DNA of 60,000 nt from Liolophura sinensis. Lineage: Eukaryota > Mollusca > Polyplacophora > Chitonida > Chitonidae. Location: positions 84,304,644 to 84,364,643 of the forward strand of contig NC_088295.1 in the NCBI RefSeq assembly GCF_032854445.1, given 5' to 3'. The notes beneath the pieces are model-generated. The model worked only from the letters and a program-made list of their open reading frames with translations. It was not told where the DNA came from and made no database searches. The number at the start of each line of letters is the position of its first letter. The first letter of the stretch is position 1. A program made the translations under genes and the position numbers. Shown piece by piece: positions 24,301 through 37,200 of this stretch.

Positions 24301-27300
24301 GATGTTAAACTGCAAATCCTCTGTTTTATAGAACAAAAGCATATTAGATTGGAGATACTATTCCGACTGTTTACATTAATATTTAGTTTCGCACGAAATT
24401 CTGAAATTGACCAGTTCTCATCTTAGCTGTTTTCTTGCAGCATGTACTTTTATCATCTGATAAACATTGACAAATGGTTCAAATGATGAATCTTAGCACC
24501 GATTCACTGACGGCTTTTCATTATGTGTACATGTATGTGTATTTATCATAGCACTCAGCCTATGAACTATCGTTCTTAACTGCCATAATGCTTCAGGAAC
24601 ATGCTCTTTACCAGTATACCTTTCTCGAACCATTGCATGTGAGTGCTTAGAGCCAATCCAAATGCTGTGCTAAAGTGTTTATTTGTCTTACAACTGCAAT
24701 TAAATATTGTATTAAATAATACCAGAGATAACTTCAATTCCAGAAAGAATGGTCAGCTTACTGAGTTAAATCCGGTCAGTGCTCGAAGTGCAGTATTGGA
24801 TGGTATCACAAATATAATGATTGGAGTAAAATCAAACATTTTCAGGTCAGATGTCTAAATTCAGTTTCTCATACTACATGATGTACTAAAACATGATTTC
24901 TAAACAATTGCCTCTGCACTGTACGATTTAGCCTTGGTCGTGGACCCTGGTGGAAATTGGCCTGAAATCGGGTTTCTCAAGCAAAACCCCTACCAACAAA
25001 CCCATATGCCACTTAAGTGCTTGTCTCTTTTAGCCACAAACAACCTAATATTTTTTTATCACTCAAAGTCCATCTTTTTTCAATGCATAATTTCTTTAAA
25101 AGGCCCAAAAAGCAGCGGTTAATAAAAACAAGCGCCTTTGTTTTTATGTCGTTATTGTTTTTTTATTTCTTCACTTTTGTATAATGCGTCCTAAAAGCAA
25201 AGAAACCCCTGCCATTAGCGGTTATTAAGGAGCATTGTCATTCACGGGCAAAGATCTAAGTACATATATTGTACATTGATGTTATATTGAAAGCAAACTG
25301 TAGGTCGATCCATGAGCAAAAATCCAATTATCGATGAAAATTTCATTTACATAATGAGCTGCGTCAAAGCTCTTGTTTTCCGGTCTTGGCATAAGGTATT
25401 TTATCAACGCCTTTGAGGCTGTTAACCGTCTGTTGGGATTCCTTTGATTAATGAATTTCTAGTGAACAAGGGTTCGTCCAATTCTGTACTGAACTGAAAC
25501 AACATATATAGTTCAGTTACGTCCACAAGTGTTGCTGTTTTTACATTTGAATACTCTGACAATAATCGAGAATACTGAAGTCGCAAAACGCATTTGTATG
25601 CAGATTTATTCCTTAATGTTTTGGAGAGGGTTTTGTAGAGATGAAACTCTGGAATACACACTGGGTGTGCACATTTTAAAAGTGTGCGTGGAATGACAAC
25701 TGATGGAAATCCACGAAAGAAGTAGGATTATAAAATTTTATAAAGTTTTTTTGTGTTATTGTATCCATACGTTCTTGTTTTTTTCAAAGCTATTTGAATA
25801 CTTTGCTAATTGTGACGTTTTGCATTTATTTACATACATTTGGCTGCATACATTTGGGGGAAAAAAAAACAAAAAAAAGGACTGTACATCACACAACACC
25901 AAATTTAATACGTCCGATTGTGTTACCAATCTCGTAATGGCATTTTTGGCCGTATACGTGATGAGGCTAGGTAAACAAAATCGTATTTACAGGAGTTAGT
26001 TTCCATACAAACTGTTATGAAAGTGGCCCTTTTTCTACGGGGAGAGATATAACAGCGTACAAGGGTTAAAAAGGTAGCTTTTTGACGCTGCCTAGCAATA
26101 TTTAAACGTGATTCATGCCAGGTGTACTTCTGAGCTATGAATGATAGCATGATTATATAAAGTGTCGACATCTATTGACGGAATTCCAAGATAAATATCC
26201 ATATCCGTAGCTGGTAGAAATTAAGCCGAGTCTCCGGTAAAAAGTCCGTACAGAGAAGGCCGAAAGGCTGTTTTTGCCAATGTCGGCCTTCCCGCACGGC
26301 CTTCCCGCACTCTTTGTGCGTGTCTGTCTGTGCCTGATTGCACCTAGATATGTTTACCATCACGTTTCATTTTCGCCTCACAATTTATATCAAAAGCATT
26401 GCACATTTTCCCTCCGGGAGTGGTTCGTCGAAACCGTTGTGTTAAGTCAATTTTAATTCCTGGGAAGGGGCACTGGGACATGGACATCATTTGTCAAATA
26501 CAAAGAAAAGACGCTTCGTAATTGTTTGATATGATACAGATGCAGATTGTCCACTGCGCCAATACTGCGATAACAAGAAGTGTGCGAATCTCGTGAGACT
26601 TAGCCAACATATGTGATTATTTAATTTCGTTAGATGTGTTTATTCTTAATCTTTCTCCTCTTTGAAGTATAATATTTTTATTTAAATGTAGCATACATTT
26701 TAGTTCACCGAAACTTTCTTTCTTGCACTATTTTTGTTGTCGTAAAAACATTGGGCGTATTATTCTTTAATGAGGCAAAAGAAAATTACCAATAACTCTA
26801 AGCTTGAGGAACACGCAGTTTGTGTGAAGGTTGATTGGACACGATCCAATGTACCGTGATATCCCATCTCAAACGTCCCAACCCACCTTTACTGAAGATC
26901 ATCAACTCTTTGTCGTTTTGGTGTTTAATACGACAGATTACCTCTATATTAACGTCAAACGCAACATAGCCCTCTTCAGTTAAACTAAATTATGTACTGC
27001 AAAAGGGTTACTTTTCATGGGATGGCAATTTGTTCAATGAGTTGGTCGAATTTCTCATCGGTTACATCTATGCAAAATTCGCGGAAACCATATATCAATA
27101 TTGTATCAATCAAAATATGTCAAAATCGCTTGTATTGTATCGCTTAACAAGAACGATAATTTTAATTTTGACAGTGTTAATTATCCCTAAATGAATAGCA
27201 ATATACCGATGACTCCTGTATATCGGATATTTGTATCTCGGTATGTAGCATTTGTAGAACATGTATTTTACATGTGTTTTACTAATTATTAATACAATTA

Positions 27301-30300
27301 GAATGTTTCCAGGACACATCATCAAAAACTTTCAGTTAACGTTAATTAAATTTTAACTCTATTCTAACTCAAAATGGTCTGAGTGTTCAGCAAATCCGAT
27401 GACCTGCTTTAAAATTGTGTTTCGAAAGATGTTAGAGGAATTATATGTATGGTGTGGAATAACATCGCCATGTTGGATACATCAACTGTTGCGATCGGAG
27501 CGTTAGTGAGATACATATTTTTGATTACCAATATATAGCGTGAGATGGATACTGATTCAATTTATGCCCCTCAAATCCTTGAGTCTTTCAGGCGTCATTG
27601 AAAACTGCTTACGGATTCTCTTTACTCCGTCTTAGTTCTTTGTGTCTTTTTTACTTTATATGCTTTCTTAGTTCTGTGTCGACGATTTGTGTCGAACGTT
27701 GTATTGAAAATTGTTCTTGAGATTAGTGATCTGGGACATTTTGGTGACGACTGGTAGATGAATGTCTTGTATACAGTGTACGTTTTTCAATGAGAGGAAT
27801 TTCACACAGTTTTATTTCGTCTCTCTGAAATGAAGGCTTTGTCGTGGTTTCCCAGTGAACTGTTTTTGATCCTGCATTTTGTTTGCTATGAGTTAACCTT
27901 TTTATCTTACATCATTGATACATAGAACCCTTATTGTTAGCATGGCGAGATCATGATTATTCAAAGATAGACGACAGACCCGTTGACGAAATTGTTGCAC
28001 TTATACCAATCTAGTTATCCTGTCTCCTTTTCTCTTCAAAAACGAAAGATTGCATCTTGGTCGTGACTTGGGTAGGATAATCGACGTCACCGGTACACCA
28101 TAAGCGTTTGACATTGACATTCCGTTAAGATGTCTTTTAGTGCAGACTGTTTTACTCATGAATCTCTCTTTGGGAAGAAAACGACGCGAGCTTTAAACAC
28201 TTATAAGGATGTTCTTGTTCAAGTGAAGAATGGCGATGTTTTATAATAAATGACAATCCCATTATGTTATGTATCCAATTCACTTTTATAGTGCACTTTC
28301 AATTACAGCATCTCTGTACGACGCTTTGATATGCTGGATGAGCTAACCCCGAGATGGATGACTTCGCATTATGTGTGATTTATATGACCTGCCTTTGAAA
28401 GAATATACAACTATGCTAGCAATGTCACTGCATGAGCAATTCTTTTCAAGACTGTTTAAACTACAGGTTTTTTAACCATTGCCCTGATGATATTTTTGGC
28501 TTTGCTTGGCATAGTCGAGAAAACCTGAATATCAGATCGCCCGCCGCCCATTGTCTGAACGTTTGTATATTGGAACTTTTTAACTCAACTCTTTAGGACA
28601 AATGATATGTTGACAAAATCCATTAACGGTGCAAACAAAGGGGACTTCTGAAAACATTTTTTCTGGACTTCTTTAAACAGTATTTACTTTATCACAGCAA
28701 CGGCAGTTACGTAACTTGGATTGCGTGCCGGGACAATACTGTATGTTTTAGTACGTGTCGTCCGGGGCCTAGGATATGGAGGTTATCAATGGCAAGTAGA
28801 TAAGGGCTCATCCTTTCTCTGACATCCCTAAGCACACACACCTGTTAACTGACACATCAAACTTCCAAAACCACAGCTCATTTGACTTTAATCAAGTTTC
28901 CAGCACAACAAAGCTGCTTCGGGTCTGCTCTGTAGAGGTCAAATGTTTCTGATGACCTTCAGCAATCAGCTATAGATAAAAACTTCCGGTTCGGTTAAAC
29001 ACGCTGAACATTTGCATGCTAATCAAGCAACTCTGACTGTGTGCTGAAAACTTTTCTGATCTAATTCCAGAGAAGCTCCGTACCTGCATCTCCCCAAATA
29101 TTCGAAGGAGAATCATTGCATGTTTAATACCTAACTGAGAACAAAGCAGTGCAGCAAAAATCATCTCTTCTTAATGAACCTTACATGCGTCTATTTACCT
29201 AACAAAGAACGTTAATTGCTGTCAGTATTCCGTCATTTTAGAATCTGATTTTCTCATGTCCACGAAGGCATGAGCCGACAGTGTGCATAACAACACTCAG
29301 ATCAAGGCGTAACCCGTCTGCAAATATTGATACATTATTGAAGTCTTCTCATTTCCACATTGCGCAATGCGTCGCTCTTAACAAATACAGTGGCTGGTAT
29401 TTCTTTAACTTGTCTCCTGATGCCTGCTTCATGTGTTATTCATTGCCAAGCCGTGCTTTTGTACTTGTCTTCACAGAACTCGAGGCCTTTACGGCCGTAT
29501 CATTTGGCAGTCACGACGTGGATATTTGTGTTGGCCGAAGTAAGTATCCAACAATGTATATTCACGTGAGTTTAGCAATCACGAAAACACGATGGAATGT
29601 AAGTGCCTTGTTAAGCTGTTTTTGGACGAAATATTTCTTGCGTCTTTTTCTTTTTGTTTTGTCATTTGCGGCAGTTTTCTTTTGTAATATATTTGCTGTA
29701 TCAGTTATAGATTGTTCAAAAAACTGTTTCTGACCCTAAGTGTTTAAATCTGCCAGCATAGAGTGTGGGAAAGGTTAAGTATCCTGACTGAGATGTTAAC
29801 CCTGTACTCAGGTGACTAACAGCTCGATCCACAACACGTTCAGACGATTTATATGCAAATTAATCGAATTTAAAAACACTCAGAAACAACGACCAAAATC
29901 ATATGTGATCCTTGTGACGTGAGGAAAACGAACGGCTGGTAAAAAATCTCACATGCAAATATTCTTTGATTAAAAAATCTCAAACTTATTTTAGTTTCAG
30001 AGATGGAAAATGACATATCAGGAGACTGATGGTTTCCATTCCATCGTTATTACTGTTATGTAACATTTAACGCTAGCATTAAGATTCTTTTTTTGTTTTG
30101 ATCGCTACATAAATGAGGCATTTTCGTTTCATTTGACCACCGTAACCTAGTTCCGGATAAAGCACTAGCCTTATACAAGGGCATAAGAGCTGTTTTACAT
30201 GCATACAGACTTATTATATATAGACCACAGGTTACAAATTTCCATAGCAATATAACACGCTAGGTCAGATTTCGGTAACTCTGACAAAGAGGCTTCTGAA

Positions 30301-32387
30301 GTCAAGAGAGTTTGAAACTCACTACATATTACAACTGGAACAAGTCATTGTTCACGCAAAATCACAAAAAATTGCACACTAGTATCAACATGTATATATG
30401 ACCTCATACGCACGGGCACCCTACAGCCACATATGCAAATAAACTCTGACAAATCTCACATTTTTCTGAAGTAGGAGGTTGCACTAAATAGTTGTATAGT
30501 AATTTAACAATACTCATCAGATAGCCATTTCACTTTGAGAATAAGATAAGACATCTAGATCCAAATAAATCCGACTTGAAGATAGTCAATGAAATCAAAA
30601 TCTGTGCAAAAGCTAAAACTCTTCATTAGAAACAAAATCTTGTGTAACGTATCTTAAAATTTAAAATAACTGGAGACTGAATCATCTTTTGTAGGACTAG
30701 TTCATTTAATGAAAAATACAAATAATTTATCACAGTCTAACCAAATCACTGTGAAACATCTGAAGACAAATATTTAGGAAATGTACTTTACTCAATTCTC
30801 CTGTAAAAGTTGAAGAGGAGGCATGTGTCGTCCATACATGACTGCTCTGGTCAAAAAACAGTTATTCGTCATAAAAATTGGCTACAGCAAATGGGTCAAA
30901 GAGAGCAACAAGTATGAGATGGTCAACATTTGTTCTGGTCATTGGTGTGAATGACGACTGGATATGCCGTGGAATGCATGATAAACCTGTTTAATTTGGA
31001 GGGATTTCAACCACACACATTGTTCATAAACATGACTTCGTGTTATAGGGAAGCTGTCCGAGTTTACCTTGCAGTAATTGCTAGCTGGCCACACGCACGA
31101 TGACAAAAGGTATGAGAAGTTACACGACAGTGTATATGTATAGAAGAGCCTGGTGTGCTCATCCGCCACAACAAAGCAGGATTAGAGAATCCCCAGAGCG
31201 TGCCGGAAACTACGTCGTTATACACTGGCCATTGTTACACACTTGGTGTGTGGCCAAAACGAACAACAGTTATGTACAACACTTCGCATTGATATGCACC
31301 AGCCGTGCAGTAGTGGTCTTTATTACACACGCTGGGGTTTCTCTCTACTGTTTTTGTCAGTTTAGCACATAATTACTCAATTACATAACACAGTGAGTTT
31401 TGTATATTTAGAAAACATTTGTAATTTAATATGTCTACCTACTGCGCACATATTTTCTCTCAGATAATTAATTATTTATGTCAGCATTACCTGTGACTCA
31501 GAGTCATGGGATGATATTTCGTAAGTCAGTTAAATAAACATAAATATCTCTGGCAATGAGAAGTGATTTCGGTATTCTTATTTGGTTTTGGGTAAAGCTT
31601 GTTATTTCAAAGAAGTATTTTTTGATGAGATAAATAGAAAACATTCAACATTTTCCGCGGTAAAAACGGATGTAGATATTTAAGAGTGTAGTCAATTAAG
31701 CAATAGTCATTAGCTTGTAGACTGGTGGATTTCTTTGTGTCATTAACATAACGAAAAGTTCAGATCATACCAAAACTAGGGGTTGTCACTTATGGATAGT
31801 CGCCAGTCATGTAAAGGACAGAACCCATTGAACTTGTTCTAAACTTTTGAAAAGATGTGCTTAGTTCCCTTGATTGCATCAACGCTTGGCTTGTGATGCA
31901 CTGACCAGAAGGTTCCTGCTGTTTTGGCCATGGCCATCTCGATCAAATTTCCACAATTTTGTGTAGCAGAGCTCTTGAGATCTTAAACAAGCAAAGGTGG
32001 CCTGCATTCCTATTTCTAGTCACAAACCACAAATTCTGAATAGGTGCATATGCTTTAACGCGATGAAAAAAAACTGTCGAAATACCAGAATGCAATTGAT
32101 AAAAGTTCGTGTTTAAACCAAATAATGATAAGCCCGTCCGTGCAGTTTGAATTTGTACTGTCTATATACTGTATAAGGTCACGGTTTGTAAGGGCTTACA
32201 TGAAAAAATCCAGAGCGCTGTTGCAAATTTTAGGGTCGAGCTGTACAACAAAACAAATTAGAATGCATGTCGAATTATTGATTGAACCAACCATCACGAT
32301 ATCATTACAGTTGCAAGGAGCGATACTGCTGTATGTAGTCCTCTTCGATATCTGAGTAATACCCGTGTGTTTTAACTATATTATAGT
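15346..32387. other. Long intergenic stretch with no supported gene
   Basis: About 17 kb in which I find only short, motif-free open frames (the longest at 29281-29733, 150 codons, without exon signals or recognisable composition). Base composition is AT-rich and homopolymer runs are common, for example near 25859-25878. There is no obvious copy of SINE family A, in contrast to the 39-57 kb region. Unrecognised old repeats cannot be excluded. Confidence 0.4.
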
Positions 32388-33079
32388 CAACAAATTTTTC
32401 ACCATTATGTGAAGATGGTTGACTTCTTCTTGGAACTTGCTCAGGGTAACGGTTGTCGTATTTTCCACCTGAATTCCTCCACAGCTGTCAATTCCATATC
32501 GGAAATCTTTGGCTTGTCGAGGATCACGCTCAAATCGCGAATGCATATCGTGCACTCTTGGCCGAGGAATGTCCCCGGATGTAACGCTCGTGACAATCGT
32601 GACGACCCGATGAGAATGCCTGGGTCTGGTGTCCTTACGTTTGGTTGTGTCCACCTTCTTCCGACCCTGTTTGTCATCGCGCTTTTGTGCCGATCGCAGT
32701 GGCATTCGTTGGTGGGCGGTCCTTGGTCATAGCTCGTCGTTTTCATCCATGATGTCCGGTTTGTTCTAGGAGAGGGAGCACGACCTTTCTTTTTCTTCTT
32801 TTGTCCCTAACGTTTGCGGAATGTCGGACTGGGTGGCTACGGACCGTGTTCCTTTGCACAGTGACCTTGGCTTTCCTCTCTGCGTTACCGTTCATCTGCG
32901 GGTAAGACAGATAAGGCTGATCTAGCTGAGGAATCCCATCGGTCTCTCCTCAGGGTAGTGCCTGTCTCGGCCAAGTCTTCAGAGCCACGCTTCAGATGGC
33001 CGTTCGCCTTGGCCTGAACAACAGGCTCCACCCGATACGGCGCATCCCTTGGTCGAAGCTTTTTCGTTTGCTTATCTTT
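32388..33079 (-). CDS. Coding-like exon block, basic protein, frame joins unresolved
   Basis: An exon is well supported at 33079-32889: acceptor TATTGTTCTTACAG, then an open phase-0 frame beginning KDKQTKKLRPRDAPYRVEP, and a possible donor CG|GTAACG. Further down (32708-32390) another minus frame is open and protein-like (GDIPRPRVHDMHSRFERD, QAKDFRYGIDSCGG). A third frame between them reads like protein too (GIPQLDQPYLSYPQMNGNAE). The three frames cannot be joined simply, so either there is a short intron, a sequence error, or decay. Orientation and position suggest more 3' exons or an alternative 3' end of the neighbouring minus-strand gene. A GTG|GTAACC donor within that gene's last exon would join in phase to 33079. 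No family recognised. Confidence 0.45.
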
Positions 33080-34034
33080 CTGTAAGAACAATATTGTGAA
33101 AAGGTGTTTTGTTTTTTTCAAATTGGGGATTTTTCACACACATGTGTTTCATCACATTATTACCGAAAAAAAAACAACAAAATTACTAGCATGTGTTTGA
33201 ATTAAAATGCAGTTAATAGCCACACGCCTAGATTACATCGATTCTATAAATCACTCTTTTATTGATCATAAAGGTGTGCATGTAGTCCATTTGTAGCAAA
33301 CATAAACTCTATGATGCCTTGTTTCCATTGGTATGCTGTAAATATTACGACAAGGGCATATCAAATCATTCGTAAGTCCCTTACGAGTTCCTTTCTGCAT
33401 TCAAATCTCTTCGTCGAACAGACATACCAGCCGTCAAGCAATAAGGACGTTCAAGGTCAATAATTGCAGGCCAATTCCCAATACGACGTATAACACAAAC
33501 CACCAAAGAAAGTACATAAAGTACTAAATAGGACGGAATCATGTAAAGAAAAGCAGTTAACAGTTTTCAACGATGTTGGAAGACGCAAGGTATGTTCTAG
33601 ACGACTGAGTGAAATTAGTATTTAAATTGTGTATTATCCTTTTTAAGCGGAATTCGACACAGTCATGAAGTAGAGCGCCAAAGATTCTGGACGCTCTGTC
33701 CGACTTGGAACTTGACCCTGTACCAGTCCTACAACTGGGACACACTGGCTTAACAAAGAGGTCAATAGTTCTTCAATTGTTGTTGAAAGGAGATTGTGTT
33801 ACACAGATAGAACTCTCTAGTCCATAGTGTTCAACTTTTTATAGTTGTAACCACATCGAGTTTTTATTACAGTTACAATAACCCCATGTTTCGTTATTGT
33901 CCAAAATAATACAGTATAGTGTGCACTGTAGAATATCTCTGCTGTTCCAAGCGTTTGGTTGTTGTCCAGATTTACTTGTTACATGGTACGAAGCCATCAT
34001 ACCATAATGTCCTCAAAGAACACACTCATACGCT

Positions 34035-34232
34035 CTAACGACGCCATTCGAGTAGGCCGTGAGCAAATATATATGCGACCGTGCCGCTGGTTACCACCAA
34101 GCTAATCATCGTCGAGACGCACTTGGCCGGCCATCGATCCGGAATTTTGAGTACCTCTCCATAGTGTAACCACCGTGCAGGTCTACAGTCTCTTGTGTTT
34201 TGGAACTCGTCGCTTAACACCAGAGATGCATC
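34035..34232 (-). CDS. Last exon of the unrecognised gene, with membrane segment
   Basis: Open from an acceptor-like AACAG above 34232 to the TAG at 34035. Encodes FQNTRDCRPARWLHYG, then a hydrophobic stretch of about 20 residues and a short polar tail EWRR. The AACAG acceptor gives the wrong phase for the preceding exon. The TTAAG|C at 34213/34212 gives the right one, as would an undetected small exon in 34233-35523. Confidence 0.55.
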   Translation of the reverse strand, partial: DASLVLSDEFQNTRDCRPARWLHYGEVLKIPDRWPAKCVSTMISLVVTSGTVAYIFAHGLLEWRR

Positions 34233-37200
34233 CTGTTATATTCCATGGACACGGTGATTACACAATATACTCCCTCCCTTTGTTGTCTTCATTCAACCTT
34301 AATGCCACCGATTCACCAAACAGTCAAAAGTTTTGAAAAGGGTAATGTTTAAGAAGCAAAAACCCATTCATCTTCGTTGGACTTGGTTTGCTTTTACAGA
34401 GTCACCCTTTTCAGAGCCGCTCAAGAAAACTGACAAAAGTAATTAGCTATAGCTTTTTTGTCAGTACTTTACTTGTTTATCTCTTGATTAAATGTGCAAT
34501 GTTTGTCATGCACTCGTGCGACTGATGTGCACTTTGCAGAAAGATAAATCTCACTTATGTTTACGTTACATGGAAAGGAAAGAAGCGATTTAGCCACAAG
34601 GTGGTTTTGAATGCATGAACAATGGTGGCATTGCGCAATCTACAGAGAGTACTGAAGCTTCTTAAGATCCAGGCTTGGGACATTAGGCGCTATGAGATAT
34701 CTCTAAGTTCTTCATAATGTATGCATTTTACCGGTCTCAAAGCAACACTTTCATCCTACGACAAGTCAAGATTTAGGGTCGTTACTGGACATACATTCTG
34801 TCAAGTTTTGAAGTGTTTGACATGTTCAAGAGCTACAAATCAACATTCCAATCATTCACATATGGTGTCTTTGATTTAGGAACTTAGCTGAGGATTTCAG
34901 CACGAGGTGACGCTACCTTCCTAAACTGGCCTTATTTTTCTTTGTCAAGACGTAACCCTGCATTTTCACTTGTAGGCTTTTTTGCCATTCACTAGAAGCA
35001 TAACTGGGAGTGGCTCGTGACCGAGTAGCTTAGACGCTTGTCTTTCAGTTTCCAGAACACACGAGGCGTGGGATCAACCATCAGGTCAAGTGACTGGGTA
35101 CGCAGTCTAACATCCGTTGACGACCATTTGTCCGCGACCAATATGACGAGCAGCTGTGTAACTCATACGCAGGAAAGTTCTTCTGGAGCGTGTCAAATGC
35201 CGGTAGGTTACCGCGAGAACACCGGTTTCCTTCATCGAATTATTCTTGTGTATGGAGTTAACAACAGTCTAATAAACCATAAATAAACTGCCCCAAAGCA
35301 ACTAAAAATTTGCAAATAGATCGACATCCATTAATATAAACAGCGGATTGTCAAATTATCTCAACACTCCTAACATGACCTCAACGTAATATGTGCAGAA
35401 GAATATGTGGCCACATGTAAGAGGGAGTCCTAACTGGTTTAAAGTTGCCTTACTTTTTCAAGTGGACACCGGGCAGTAGCATTTCTAAAGCAAATACGGT
35501 GTAATTTGTTTAGACCTACTTACCCTTTGTCTAGTACATGATTGGACTTGTTGTTGACTGAGGCCACAATATCGAGGATCTCCTCGTGGTAACTGCCGCC
35601 ATCAGGAGGAGATCGGTTTGGCCCGTCTCTTCTGTCGTAACCAATGAAACCTTTCATGCCGGAGTTTGCCGACACGTGACTGTACACGGAGTCCGGCGAG
35701 ACCATTTGTGTCATACCGGATATCTGCCACAAAAGAAAGCACGAACCGTAACGGAAAAATATCGATCGGAAGGAACGTTGTAATGGGTGCAGACTACTGA
35801 GTGATATTTGACATATGTCCGGTGAAAGGACAGCGGAGTGATAACAAGCATCCGTGAGTTTATAACCATGGCCTTGAGTGGACAACAATGGTTCTTAGCT
35901 TGGAGACCAATGGCTCTTATGTGGGAATACCACGAAGAACAAGAACACTAACAGGTCTGGAGAACGTTATAAACAAGCTTCTATGGCGAACAAAAACTCT
36001 GCCAATTAAACATGTTGACTTTTGTCAAAGGACACTAAAACAAACTTTTCAATCAAGAATCCTGTTAAAAGTTTAATACACAAAAGGATCTCAGATTCTA
36101 GTGTAACAATCAAGAACAGATGACACGAACAGATTTCAGAAACGCAGTCAAGGAGAATTAATGGTTTTAGTGTTGACAAAATATCACTATTAAGATAAAA
36201 CCTTTTAATTCGAATTTCAATTTCGTAAATTTAACACGTTCGACAGAACAGCAGGCAGCGCAAACGCAAAAGAAAGTAAAGGAAACACAGGGTTAATACA
36301 GTCATGCTCGTGTTATGAAGTATAAACACCATCATTTGTCCAGCATGTACAACACATATACACGAATGTTGACATACTTCTTACAGTGCATGCGCCACTC
36401 TCTACATTAACCTTACATCACTGCCACCAGTAGCAAAATTTGCACAGAATTCTTGAACGACGCCATGGTCCCTCCGGTCGCGCTGATGAGGCAGGAAGTG
36501 ACGTCACAAAACACACACGCATTTGTCTCTGTTTATACTTGATAAATGTACATTATCTTTATATAAACTAAGTTCAACATGATTCTGATGGACAAAAATG
36601 AAACAATTTTATTGACGAATGTTGATTTTAGGTCACCGTGAGGACATCAGTGGTGGGTCTAATCTTAAACAAGCCTACTTGCGTCGCATTGGCTCCAAAG
36701 GTCAAGCTTGCCTAGTGGTGGCAGTGGTATAAAGCGTGCGTAGAGTGAGTAGCACATGCACTGTAAGATAATGGAATGCCGATAATAATTTTATGTAAAC
36801 TTACACTGCGCGGAGAATTGTACTCGTTTCGGTTGCTCTTCCTCGATCTCAGGATGCGCTCGGCCAGAGTTTGCTCATGCGCACCGTTGTTGAGACTCTG
36901 TCGTCTGTGAAGTCGCGGCATCGAGTTCTTCCTCACTTCCCTCAGTTCATCTCTGTACTTCTGATTGATGAACCGGTCAAATCTGTCAATGGCCGAACTA
37001 AGCTCATCTGTGGAATACAACTGGGTGTATTATGATAATTACTTTACACAGAATCCAAAAGAATGATAAAGAAATTTTATACACTTGTTGTGGTTCATAA
37101 ACAATAACTAGTGTTCAACATGCACTTAACTAAAAGTCTTCAAATCGAAAATGGTATATGCTTACCACTTTCGAAGGAATCTCGTCTTGCACTCCTGATT

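Noticed and set aside
29281-29733. 150-codon plus-strand open frame
   Set aside because: No recognisable motif, mixed composition, no splice or neighbour support; consistent with chance in a 17-kb non-coding stretch.
36499-36506. TGACGTCA palindrome (CRE-like), also present at 17683-17690
   Set aside because: Perfect 8-bp sites, but isolated, one in an intron and one intergenic, with no adjacent promoter features. Two in 60 kb is weak evidence for regulation.
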